From: Hymenobacter elongatus
GTDB lineage: Bacteria > Bacteroidota > Bacteroidia > Cytophagales > Hymenobacteraceae
Reading direction: 5' to 3'
DNA: 64,000 nucleotides
NCBI RefSeq assembly: GCF_004745955.1
Contig: NZ_SRLD01000026.1
Location: 1-64,000, forward strand
This document shows positions 24,931-33,032 of this stretch, piece by piece (position 1 is the stretch's first letter; the number at the start of each line of letters is the position of its first letter). A program made the translations under genes and the position numbers. The notes beneath the pieces are model-generated. The model worked only from the letters and a program-made list of their open reading frames with translations. It was not told the DNA's origin and ran no database searches.

Positions 24931-26334
24931 ATGTCCACAACCCTTGCTGCCGCCGACTTGCTGGTTATCCCGACCTTCCAGGGCCTGCCGCCCCAGACGC
25001 TGGAGTGGCTGGTGGCCCACGGTGAGCGCCGCGACTATGCTCCCGACGAAGTGGTGGCGCGGCCCGGCGACGAGGCCGAGTACATGATGGCTATTCTGAC
25101 GGGCGGGCTGCAGTTTTATGCCGTCCGTAATGGCCAGCGGGAGCCCGTCTTCCGGCTCGAACCCGGCCAGATCAGTGGCGTGCTGCCTTACTCCCGGCTG
25201 CGCACCATTGGGGGCTTCGGCGTGGCCGTCGGCGACACGATACTATATGTGCTGCACCGCAACCTGTTTCCGCAGCTTGAGCAGGCCAGCCCCGAGCTGG
25301 TGCAGCGCCTCGTGTCGCTGATGAGCGACCGGGCGCGGGAAGAGGCCCGGGGGCAGGAGCGCGACGAGAAGCTGCGGGCGCTGGGCAAGCTCTCGGCGGG
25401 CTTGGCCCACGAGCTGAACAACCCCGCCGCCGCTATTTCCCGGGCCGTAGAAGCCTTGCAGGAGCGGGCCGCCGCCAAGCCCGCGCTGCTGCTGGAGCTG
25501 GTGCGGCACTGCCCCGAACCCGGCGCGCTTCAGGCCCTAACCCAACTGGCTGTACCTGGCCACTCCCCAACGCAAGGCCTGTCGGCGCTGGCCTGTGCCG
25601 ACCGGGAAGACGAAATTGCCAGCTGGCTCGAAGACCAGGGCGTGCCCGACGGCTACCGCCTGGCGGCCGGACTAATGGAAGCCGGCCTGACGCTGGCCAC
25701 GCTGGAACCCGTAGCGGCGGCCCTGCCCAACGCCGCGCTGCCGGCCGCCTTTGCCTGGCTGGAAGGCCAGCTCATGATGCTCCACTTAATCGGGGATGTG
25801 CAGGAAGCCGGGGGGCGCATCAGTACGCTGGTGCAAAACGTAAAAACCTACTCCCACATGGACCGGGGCGGCGACTATGCCCTGCTCGACGTGCAGGCCG
25901 GACTGGAAAGCACCCTGAACATGCTGGGCTTTCCGCTACGGGCCAAAAACATCCGCCTCGTGCGCGACTTTGCTCCCGTGCTGCCAGCTATTCGCGGCCT
26001 GGTCAGCAGCCTCAACCAAGTGTGGACCAACCTGCTTGATAACGCCATCGACGCCTTGCCGCCGGGCGGCGAAATAGTGCTGCGCACCACGCTCGACGAC
26101 GACTTCGTGCGGGTCTTCATTATCGATAATGGTCCGGGCATCACGCCCGAGGTGCTGCCCCGCATCTTCGAGCCGTTTTACACCACCAAGCAGGCCGGCG
26201 ACGGCACCGGCCTGGGCCTCGACATTGCCCAGCGTGTTGTGCGTAACCACGGCGGCCGGCTGGAAGTACAGTCCCGGCCCGGCCGCACCGAGTTCTGCGC
26301 CTGGCTGCCGGTGGGTGAGGGCCTGAAGCTGTGA
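24931..26334 (+). CDS. Sensor histidine kinase with N-terminal cNMP-binding-like domain
   Basis: A 467-residue soluble kinase with no membrane helix. The first ~130 residues form a cyclic-nucleotide-binding-like beta barrel (LLVIPTFQGLPPQTLEWLV and EVVARPGDEAEYMMAILTGGLQFYAV). A dimerisation helix carries the His in SAGLAHELNNPAAA. A helical insert spans about 200-290. The GHKL ATPase has an N box (NQVWTNLLDNAIDAL), G1 (DNGPGITPEVLPRIF) and G2 (GDGTGLGLDIAQRVVRNHGG). Its partner is almost certainly the response regulator-reductase fusion downstream, with which it forms an unusual two-component system. ATG 24931 is chosen; upstream sequence is AT-richer and non-coding in character. Confidence 0.92.
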   Translation: MSTTLAAADLLVIPTFQGLPPQTLEWLVAHGERRDYAPDEVVARPGDEAEYMMAILTGGLQFYAVRNGQREPVFRLEPGQISGVLPYSRLRTIGGFGVAVGDTILYVLHRNLFPQLEQASPELVQRLVSLMSDRAREEARGQERDEKLRALGKLSAGLAHELNNPAAAISRAVEALQERAAAKPALLLELVRHCPEPGALQALTQLAVPGHSPTQGLSALACADREDEIASWLEDQGVPDGYRLAAGLMEAGLTLATLEPVAAALPNAALPAAFAWLEGQLMMLHLIGDVQEAGGRISTLVQNVKTYSHMDRGGDYALLDVQAGLESTLNMLGFPLRAKNIRLVRDFAPVLPAIRGLVSSLNQVWTNLLDNAIDALPPGGEIVLRTTLDDDFVRVFIIDNGPGITPEVLPRIFEPFYTTKQAGDGTGLGLDIAQRVVRNHGGRLEVQSRPGRTEFCAWLPVGEGLKL

Positions 26335-26422
26335 AGTCGTGAGCTTGCCGGTATGGCATTCAGCGTAAGCTAGTCCTTACTCGAGTAGGCCGGACGGATA
26401 CCGATACTAGTGCCTCATCCTT

Positions 26423-26574
26423 AGAAGCTGTTTGAGTTAGTGAAAAAACTCCGGACCGGTCATGCTGAGCGCAGTCGAAGCATCTCTACCGCTTCGTTGA
26501 ACGACTCCTACGAAGCGGTAGAGATGCTTCGACTGCGCTCAGCATGACCTTTTTTAATAACTCAAACAGCTTCT
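26423..26574. repeat. Large palindromic intergenic element, copy 1
   Basis: A perfect 39-bp inverted repeat (26459-26497 with 26510-26548, beginning GTCATGCTGAGCGCAGTCG) with a 12-base loop is nested inside a 17-bp outer repeat (26423-26439 with 26558-26574, AGAAGCTGTTTGAGTTA). It fills the gap between the kinase and the reductase genes and ends 14 bases before the reductase ATG. Related but diverged elements occur at 30,058 and 32,912. No ORF is inside. It may be a MITE- or REP-like unit and could lower downstream expression by forming a stable hairpin. Confidence 0.85.
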
Positions 26575-26588
26575 TAGTGCTTTCCCGC

Positions 26589-28250
26589 ATGGCTACCGAA
26601 AAGAAACCCGTTTTACTCGCCGTTGATGATGACTTGCAGGTGCTGGGAGCCATCGACCGGGACTTGCGTAGCGAGTTCCGGCGCGACTACCGCGTGCTGC
26701 GCGCCAGCTCCGGGGCCGAAGCCCTGGCCACCCTGCGGGAGATGAAAGCCCGCAATGAGCCGCTGGCGCTGATTTTGGCCGACCAGCGCATGCCCGAAAT
26801 GGAAGGAGTGGAATTTCTGGAGCAGGCCCGGGGTATTTTTCCGGATGCCAAGCGCGTGCTGCTCACGGCCTACGCCGATACCGAAGCCGCCATCCGGGCC
26901 ATCAACAACGCCCGCCTCGACCACTACCTGATGAAGCCCTGGGACCCGCCGCAGGAGCTGCTGTTCCCCACCCTTCACGACTTGCTCAGTGCTTGGCAGG
27001 CCCAATACAAACCCCGGTTTCAGGGCCTGCGCCTGATCGGGTTTCAATGGTCGCCCCTGTCGCACGAGCTCAAGGACTTTCTGGCCGGCTACATGGCCGC
27101 CTACCAGTGGCTCGACTTCGAAACCAACCCCGAAGCCCAGATTCTGTTGAGCAGCACTGGTTTCAGTGCCGCCGATTTGCCGGTAGTAGTGCTGGAGGAC
27201 GGCACGGCGCTGTCGCGGCCGGCGCGGGCGGTGGTGGCCGGGCATCTGGGGCTGGCCTCCGAAGCGTCGCAGGAGCTATACGACGTCGTTGTTATCGGGG
27301 CGGGGCCGTCGGGGTTGGCCTCGGCGGTGTATGGCGCTTCGGAAGGCCTGAAAACCCTGATTATCGAGCGCCAGGCGCCGGGTGGGCAGGCGGGCACCAG
27401 CTCCCGCATCGAGAACTACCTGGGATTCCCGACGGGCCTGAGCGGGGCCGAGCTGGCGCACCGGGCCTGGGCGCAGGCCATCCGGCTGGGGGCCGAACTG
27501 CTGGCTCCGCAGGAAGTGACTAAACTGTGCGTGCAGGACGGGTACAAGGTGCTGACGCTGGCCAACGGCAGCGAGGTGCGCACCCGCGCCGTGGTCCTCA
27601 CCATGGGCGTTAGCTACCGCACGCTGGAAGTGCCGGGCATCGACCACCTTACCGGCGCGGGCGTGTATTACGGCGCGGCCCGCACCGAAGCCCGCTCCTG
27701 TGACCAGCAGGACGTATATATCGTGGGCGGCGGCAATTCGGCCGGGCAGGCTGCTATGTACCTGGCCACCTACGCCCGCAAGGTGTTCATCCTGATTCGG
27801 GGCGAGTCGTTGGCGGCTTCTATGTCGGCTTACCTGATTGAGCAGATCAGCCAGACGCCCGCCATCGAGATTTTGCCCTTCACCCAGGTGCGCGAAGTGC
27901 GCGGCCAGGACCATCTGGAGGAAGTCGTGATTCAGAACCGCGACCAGCTAGAAGTGCGACCGGCGCGGGCGCTGTTCGTGTTTATTGGGGCCAAACCCAG
28001 CACCGAGTGGATTTGCCAGACCGTGCTCTGCGACGGCAAAGGCTTCGTGCTGACTGGCCGTGACTTAGTAACTGATTCGCGCTTTGCCGCCAGCTGGAAG
28101 CACAGCCGGGAGCCTTACCTGCTCGAAACCTGCGTGCCCGGCATCTTCGCCGCCGGCGACAGTCGGGCGGGGGCCATGGCGCGGGTCGCCTCGGCCGTGG
28201 GCGAAGGCTCGATGGCCATTAAGTTCGTACACCAGTATCTGGACGAGTAA
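26589..28250 (+). CDS. Response regulator fused to thioredoxin reductase-like flavoprotein
   Basis: A 553-residue fusion. Residues 1-130 are a receiver domain (LLAVDDDLQVL with acidic pocket, phospho-acceptor Asp in LILADQRMPEMEG, LLTAYADTEAAI with Thr, and MKPWDPP with Lys). A linker of about 100 residues follows (FQWSPLSHELKDFLAGYMAAYQWLDFE). From about 230 comes a thioredoxin reductase-type FAD/NAD(P)H module (YDVVVIGAGPSGLASAVYGA, then VYIVGGGNSAGQAAMYLA and a final GIFAAGDSR). The usual redox pair CxxC before the NAD domain is not present: only Cys in RSCDQQD is seen. So it probably is not a canonical thioredoxin reductase and may be a signal-regulated NAD(P)H oxidoreductase. ATG 26589 is the start. 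Confidence 0.92.
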   Translation: MATEKKPVLLAVDDDLQVLGAIDRDLRSEFRRDYRVLRASSGAEALATLREMKARNEPLALILADQRMPEMEGVEFLEQARGIFPDAKRVLLTAYADTEAAIRAINNARLDHYLMKPWDPPQELLFPTLHDLLSAWQAQYKPRFQGLRLIGFQWSPLSHELKDFLAGYMAAYQWLDFETNPEAQILLSSTGFSAADLPVVVLEDGTALSRPARAVVAGHLGLASEASQELYDVVVIGAGPSGLASAVYGASEGLKTLIIERQAPGGQAGTSSRIENYLGFPTGLSGAELAHRAWAQAIRLGAELLAPQEVTKLCVQDGYKVLTLANGSEVRTRAVVLTMGVSYRTLEVPGIDHLTGAGVYYGAARTEARSCDQQDVYIVGGGNSAGQAAMYLATYARKVFILIRGESLAASMSAYLIEQISQTPAIEILPFTQVREVRGQDHLEEVVIQNRDQLEVRPARALFVFIGAKPSTEWICQTVLCDGKGFVLTGRDLVTDSRFAASWKHSREPYLLETCVPGIFAAGDSRAGAMARVASAVGEGSMAIKFVHQYLDE

Positions 28251-28502
28251 TCGGAGGTTGCTAGCGTGTTGCTTTTTATGAGTTGCCGATAAAAAATCAG
28301 AAAAAGCTCAGAATTGACTCAACGTTCAAAAACCGTATTCAGCGTTGCCAGAGCCATGTTGGCCGGGCAACGGCGTAGGTAGCACGCCCAGGAAGTGGTA
28401 TAGTTCAGCTTCCGGGCAGAAACACACTGCAGCCACAGGCAGTATACAGCGACGAATCTTTCCGCCGTTGGAGAGGTATTGTGCCGTTATAGTGCCGAGG
28501 TT

Positions 28503-29336
28503 ATGTCACGAGGATTCCGCTTCCGAACCCCTTCTTCCCTGTTGCTGCTCACAGCCGCTCTTGCGCTCGGCAGCTGCGATAAGCTGGAATTTAGTCCCAA
28601 CGACTACCGCGCCCCCGCCGAGGAGCGGGCGCTGACCGAGAAAAACCTGGGCCGCTTGCAGCAAATGCCGCTGCCCGTCGGCCAGGATACGCTGCGCTTC
28701 ATCTTCACCGGCGACTCGCAACGCTTCTACGACGAGGTGGACGACTTGGTCGCCAGCGCCAATCAGCAGCCCGGTATCTCCTTTTTCGTCGTGGCCGGCG
28801 ACATTTCCGACTTTGGCTTTGCCAAGGAGATGCGCTGGATCAACGAGAAGCTGCGCCAGTTGAAAGTGCCCTACGTAACCGTTATCGGCAACCACGACTC
28901 GGTGGGCAATGGCCGGGAAGCGTATAAAGAGATTTTCGGGCCGCTGAACTACTCCTTTATTTACGGCGACACCAAGTTCATCATGGTCGACACCAACGGC
29001 CGCGAGTACAACTTCGATGGTCAGGTTCCGAATATGCCGTGGCTGAACCGGGAGCTAAGCAACCTGGGAGGAGCCCGCCGCCAGGTCGTGATTTCGCACG
29101 TTCCGCCCCAGGATGCGGATTTTGACCCGGCTCTCCAGGCTCCCTACGCGCAAGCGCTACGTGAGACAAAGAGCCTGGTGTTTCAGATGAACGGGCACCG
29201 CCACAGCTCCAGCATCACGCAGCCCTACAAGGATGGCGTGTGGTATGTGAATGCGGATGCTTTTTCGGAGCGGCAGTATATGGTCGTTTCGGTGTGGGGT
29301 GACAAGCAGTTTCGGGTCAAACAGATCAAATTCTAA
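28503..29336 (+). CDS. Calcineurin-like metallophosphoesterase lipoprotein
   Basis: A 277-residue protein with a lipoprotein signal (LLLLTAALALGSC, Cys about residue 26). A metallophosphoesterase domain follows with metal ligands FTGDSQRF, VAGDISD, VIGNHDSVG, VVISHVPP and NGHRHS. Exported and presumably anchored in the outer membrane or periplasm, it would hydrolyse phosphoesters or nucleotides outside the cytoplasm; the substrate is unknown. ATG 28503 starts the signal sequence directly. The next gene begins with its ATG overlapping this stop (TAATG), so the two are translationally coupled. Confidence 0.88.
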   Translation: MSRGFRFRTPSSLLLLTAALALGSCDKLEFSPNDYRAPAEERALTEKNLGRLQQMPLPVGQDTLRFIFTGDSQRFYDEVDDLVASANQQPGISFFVVAGDISDFGFAKEMRWINEKLRQLKVPYVTVIGNHDSVGNGREAYKEIFGPLNYSFIYGDTKFIMVDTNGREYNFDGQVPNMPWLNRELSNLGGARRQVVISHVPPQDADFDPALQAPYAQALRETKSLVFQMNGHRHSSSITQPYKDGVWYVNADAFSERQYMVVSVWGDKQFRVKQIKF

Positions 29337-29968
29337 TGAAGCGGCGCTTTTTTACCTTCTGTGCGCTGGCCGCCACAGCCCTGAGTGTGCCAGCAGCAGC
29401 GCTGGCTTCCGAGCCTACGCTCCCGGCTTCCCCAGCCGCCGCCGAGCCTAAGTCCTGGTATCGGCCGCGCCACTTGGTGCTGCAAACTGGCGGGGGCTTG
29501 GGAATGGTGGCGGTTGGAGCCGGCTACACCTATCTGAACGATAAGGTCGAAACCGATATTCTGCTGGGCTACGTGCCCAAGAAGTTTGCCGGCTCTACGC
29601 TCACGCTGGCTTCGGCCAAGCTCTTGTATTCGCCCTTCACTGTGCGCCTCTCCGACCAGTGGCAGGTGAAGCCCGTGTCGGTGGGCGCTTACCTGAGCTA
29701 TACCCACGGCACGCTCAACGATGAGGAGCGCGGCCAGTACACCAAAGATTACTACTGGTTTTCGTCGGATACCCGCTACGGCCCGCTGGCTGGCGGACGC
29801 GTCACCTATGTGCGGCCTACCAAAGGCAACGGCCGCCCCCGCACCGTGTCGCTTTACTACGACTTAAGCTCCAACGACCTCTACCTGCACAGCTACCTGA
29901 CCAATACCAAAGGCTTAAGCATCAGCCAGATTTTGGTGCTGGGCTTGGGCGTAAAGGTAGATTTTTAA
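29336..29968 (+). CDS. Exported hypothetical protein, probable beta-barrel
   Basis: A 210-residue protein with an N-terminal signal (FFTFCALAATALSVPAAALASE). The mature part is rich in alternating aromatic and polar residues (LQTGGGLGMVAVGAGYTYLND, SVGAYLSYTHGTL, VSLYYDLSSNDLYLHSYL) and ends in a C-terminal Phe, features of small outer-membrane beta barrels. No known family is recognised. It is coupled to the phosphoesterase lipoprotein gene by a one-base overlap, so both may act in the envelope. Confidence 0.72.
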   Translation: MKRRFFTFCALAATALSVPAAALASEPTLPASPAAAEPKSWYRPRHLVLQTGGGLGMVAVGAGYTYLNDKVETDILLGYVPKKFAGSTLTLASAKLLYSPFTVRLSDQWQVKPVSVGAYLSYTHGTLNDEERGQYTKDYYWFSSDTRYGPLAGGRVTYVRPTKGNGRPRTVSLYYDLSSNDLYLHSYLTNTKGLSISQILVLGLGVKVDF

Positions 29969-30057
29969 GGGGCCGGTCAGCGGCAATCGTACGCAAAGCA
30001 ACGTCCTGCTGGGCGGTGTGAACAACAGTGCTTTGGGGTATTTCCCCCTTTCTAGCC

Positions 30058-30147
30058 CGTCATGTCGAGCAGAGCGAGACATCTCGCGTGCCATAGTAAT
30101 CGGATCTACTACCGCAGGCAAGACATCTCGCGTTGCTCGACATGACG
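30058..30147. repeat. Palindromic intergenic element, copy 2
   Basis: CGTCATGTCGAGCA (30058-30071) pairs perfectly with TGCTCGACATGACG (30134-30147). The inner arms are related to copies 1 and 3 only by the ATCTCGCG and GTCAT parts. It lies between two convergent genes, where it could also act as a transcription stop, but no T-run is attached. Confidence 0.75.
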
Positions 30148-30234
30148 GTCTTTTTACTTGTTGTCCACACCGCGTAGCAGGACGTTTCCTTTTCTGAGCG
30201 GTAACTTTTGGCCCCACCTAGTGGCGCAAGTGGT

Positions 30235-31620
30235 CTAGCTACCCACGTTGGCAGTAGCCGCCAGAAAGGCGGCGCGGGCTTCGCTGAGCAGGCGCAGAAT
30301 GGCTTGCCGCTGCCGCAGCAAATCTTCCATCATGGGGCGCTTGGTGCGGAAAAGTCGCAGGGCACGCAGGCGTTGCAGGCGGCCACTCAGGTTGTTCCAG
30401 TAGCTCAGGGCATAAAAGCCGGTCGGAGCCAGGCTCAGGCCGTAGAGCGTCGTCCAGCGCCAGTCTTGGGTGAAATGGTGGACCAGTCCAATCTGCAGGG
30501 CGTAGCCTACGGTGAAGGTTATCATGCCCATAATCAGCATGATGGGGGCCACGAACTCCACGTCTTTCGTAGCACGCTTGGCCACCAGCGAAGGCAGAAT
30601 GTAGGGAATGTAGTTGTTGATAACCCCGTACAGATATAGCGGCAGGCCCAGCACGAGCTTTACGCCCGAGGTAGCCGCCCGCGTCCAACGCATCCCGCTG
30701 CCCTTGCTCGATTCCAGGGCTTCATCGGTGAGGCGCAGCCGGTCGAGGTCGAGGAGGTAGGAGCCGAGCCGGTCGCGCAGGGCCAGCAGCCGGGCCGAGT
30801 CGTGCTTTTCGAAGTAGCTGATGGCTTCCGTTAGCGTGCGGCTCAGCTGGAAGTTATCGTAGAGCGTTTCCTCATCATCGGGCACGAGGTGCTCGCCAAA
30901 TGTGCGCTCCACCTGCAACACCAGCTCATCCTCGGCCGCGTCGCGGGTAATAACCAGCCGCTGCTCCAACCGCCGCCTGATTTCCTCGGTCAGCGTGTCG
31001 GCCGCCGCCGTGGGGTCCAGGCGGTAGGCATCGGCATACTCGGCTACTACGATGGGCTGGCCCACGTTCACGAACACATCGGAGCGGAAGCGCGACGGAT
31101 CGAAGTAGTTGATGCCCAGCGGTAAGATGCGCAAGCCCAGCTGAAAGTCGTGGCGCGCTTCGGCCCCGAGGGCAATGCGGGCCGCCCCGGTTTTGAGGGG
31201 CCGCAGGCGCCGCTCGCTCACGCTGGTGCCTTCGGGAAAAATCATGATGGTGCCACGCCGGTCGAGGTAGTCGTAGCAGCGGCCGAAAGTGGCTTCGTTG
31301 CGCTCGGCCAGCTCGGCGGGCGTCGTGGGCTCGGCCCCGGTGTCCAGGTCCTGGCGCCGGTAAATCGGGATGGAGTTGCCGGAGGTGAAAATGGCCCGCG
31401 AAATCGGGTTTTTGAAAAACGTGCTCTTGGCCAGAAAAGCAATAGGCTCGTGGCGGTGAATGGCCGCCACCAACGGGTCCATGAGCGTATTGGGATGGTT
31501 CGACACCATCACCAGCGGCCCGGAGAGCTCCAGCCGCTCGCGGTGGCGTACTTCCATCCGACGAAAAAATACGCGCAGCGCCACCTGCACCACGGGCTTT
31601 ATGACAGTGTAAAAGAGCAT
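30235..31620 (-). CDS. 1-acyl-glycerol-phosphate-type acyltransferase (PlsC family)
   Basis: A 461-residue membrane-associated acyltransferase. The catalytic NHxxxxD motif is VSNHPNTLMDPLVAA, block III is IYRRQDLD and block IV is IFPEGTSVSERRL. The C-terminal half carries two hydrophobic helices (about 350-370 and 382-405) and an amphipathic tail, so the length is well above minimal PlsC. This size is known for Bacteroidota glycerol acyltransferases. It likely makes phosphatidic acid or a related lipid; the acyl acceptor is not proven. Starting at 31620 (MLFYTVIKPVV) places the motif at the normal distance; an upstream in-frame extension is Cys-rich and unlike the family. Confidence 0.85.
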   Translation of the reverse strand: MLFYTVIKPVVQVALRVFFRRMEVRHRERLELSGPLVMVSNHPNTLMDPLVAAIHRHEPIAFLAKSTFFKNPISRAIFTSGNSIPIYRRQDLDTGAEPTTPAELAERNEATFGRCYDYLDRRGTIMIFPEGTSVSERRLRPLKTGAARIALGAEARHDFQLGLRILPLGINYFDPSRFRSDVFVNVGQPIVVAEYADAYRLDPTAAADTLTEEIRRRLEQRLVITRDAAEDELVLQVERTFGEHLVPDDEETLYDNFQLSRTLTEAISYFEKHDSARLLALRDRLGSYLLDLDRLRLTDEALESSKGSGMRWTRAATSGVKLVLGLPLYLYGVINNYIPYILPSLVAKRATKDVEFVAPIMLIMGMITFTVGYALQIGLVHHFTQDWRWTTLYGLSLAPTGFYALSYWNNLSGRLQRLRALRLFRTKRPMMEDLLRQRQAILRLLSEARAAFLAATANVGS

Positions 31621-31734
31621 AGGCCCTAAATACGGCCAAACGCCACAGACGGGCAAGTCGCCCCGCGCATTCGCCCGGAATTCGGCGAGGCAGCAGTTCA
31701 TCGTGGCGCAGCAAAAGTCTGTTGATGCAAGACG

Positions 31735-31770
31735 AAAGAGCCCCAAACCACCTAAGGTCCAGGGCTCTTT
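31735..31770 (-). terminator. Probable terminator of the aromatic operon
   Basis: AAAGAGCCC (31735-31743) pairs with GGGCTCTTT (31762-31770), stem of nine with an 18-base loop, 22 bases after the stop of the last aromatic gene. The T-run is inside the stem rather than after it, so termination efficiency is uncertain. Confidence 0.6.
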
Positions 31771-31791
31771 CTGGCTAAGTCGATTCTGATA

Positions 31792-32862
31792 CTACCGGTT
31801 CATGACTGAGTTCTGGTGGTTGATGGACTCGAGGTGGACCGCCGCGAAATATTGCTCCACAAACTCCGGCGTGAGACCAACAGAGTTGCCCTGCCGCTGG
31901 GCGCGCTCCAGCACTTCGTTCCACCGCGCGGTTTGCAGAATGGTGATGTCGTTTTCCTTTTTGTACTCACCAATTTTCTCCGCCACCGCCATGCGTCGCC
32001 CCAGCAACTGAATAATTTCGGCGTCGAGCTGATTGATTTGCTCGCGCAGGCTGGCCAACGCCGTAAGAAACTCGCGCTGGTCGGTGGTTTCGTGCCGCCA
32101 CACCAGGGCCTGGATCAGGTCTTTGAGGACCTCGGGCGTGATTTGCTGCTTGGCGTCGCTCCAGGCCGCATCGGGGTCTTGGTGGCTTTCAATCATGTTG
32201 CCGTCGAAGCCCAGGTTCAGGGCCTGTTGGGCTACGGTGAACAGCGTGTCGCGGCGGCCGCAGATGTGGCTGGGGTCACAGAGCAAGGGCATGTCGGGAT
32301 GGCGGCGCTTCATCTCGATGGGCAGGTGCCACATCGGCGCGTTGCGGTAGTCGGTGTTGCCGTAGCTGCTGAAACCCCGGTGAATAAGGCCCACTTTTTC
32401 CAGACCGGCTTTCTGTAGCCGCTCCACGGCTCCCACCCAGAGCTCCAGCTCGGGGTGAATAGGGTTTTTGACCAGCACCGGCACCTGCACGCCACGCAGC
32501 ACATTGGCTATTTCCTGCACCGAAAACGGGTTGCCGGTAGTGCGGGCACCTACCCACAGAATATCGACGCCGAAGGCCAGGCAGTCTTCTACGTGCTTAG
32601 CCGTAGCTACTTCCACGGCAATGGGCAGGCCGGTTAGCTCGCTGGCTTTCTTGAGCCAGGGTAAGCCTTTGGTGCCCACGCCCTCGAAGCCGCCGGGCTT
32701 GGTGCGGGGTTTCCAGATGCCGGCGCGCAGGGCCTGCACCTTGCCGGTAGCAGCCAGGCGCTGGCAGGTATCGAGCACCTGCTCCTCGGTTTCGGCCGAG
32801 CAGGGACCCGAAATCAGGTAGGGCTTGTCGTTGGGCTGGCGGTTGAAAAGTGCGGATTGCAT
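31792..32862 (-). CDS. Bifunctional DAHP synthase/chorismate mutase
   Basis: A 356-residue fusion: a KDO8P-like type I-beta 3-deoxy-7-phosphoheptulonate synthase (residues 1-265, with LISGPCSAETEEQVL, IWKPRTKPGGFEGVG, LVKNPIHPELELWVG and CDPSHICGRR) followed by an AroQ-type chorismate mutase of about 90 residues (LREQINQLDAEIIQLLGRRMAVAEKIGEYKK). It performs the first step of the shikimate route and the chorismate-to-prephenate step. Known Bacteroidota fusions have this order. It is the last gene of the pheA operon, so it would be subject to the tandem attenuator. ATG 32862 is chosen since the enzyme core begins within 15 residues; a longer upstream frame would run into the palindromic element. 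Confidence 0.95.
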   Translation of the reverse strand: MQSALFNRQPNDKPYLISGPCSAETEEQVLDTCQRLAATGKVQALRAGIWKPRTKPGGFEGVGTKGLPWLKKASELTGLPIAVEVATAKHVEDCLAFGVDILWVGARTTGNPFSVQEIANVLRGVQVPVLVKNPIHPELELWVGAVERLQKAGLEKVGLIHRGFSSYGNTDYRNAPMWHLPIEMKRRHPDMPLLCDPSHICGRRDTLFTVAQQALNLGFDGNMIESHQDPDAAWSDAKQQITPEVLKDLIQALVWRHETTDQREFLTALASLREQINQLDAEIIQLLGRRMAVAEKIGEYKKENDITILQTARWNEVLERAQRQGNSVGLTPEFVEQYFAAVHLESINHQNSVMNR

Positions 32863-32911
32863 GAGTATGTTGGGGGTTGAGTTGCTGGGGATTGGTTGAA
32901 AAAAATCGTCT

Positions 32912-33005
32912 GTCATGCTGAGCGAAGCCGAAGCATCTCGCGTGGCGTCGGTGCAACGGTTACTCAACGAAGCGGGTGAGATGCTTCGACTTCGCTCCGC
33001 ATGAC
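32912..33005. repeat. Palindromic intergenic element, copy 3
   Basis: GTCATGCTGAGCGAAGCCG (32912-32930) and its extension AAGCATCTCG pair imperfectly with 32978-33005 (GAGATGCTTCGACTTCG, CTCCGCATGAC). The arms share the GTCATGCTGAGC and AAGCATCTC words with copy 1. It lies between tyrA and the DAHP synthase gene inside the operon, so the transcript of this gap must fold into a stem of about 28 bp. Confidence 0.8.
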
Positions 33006-33032
33006 GTTCTTTTTGTTTGGTTCAGGCCAGTC

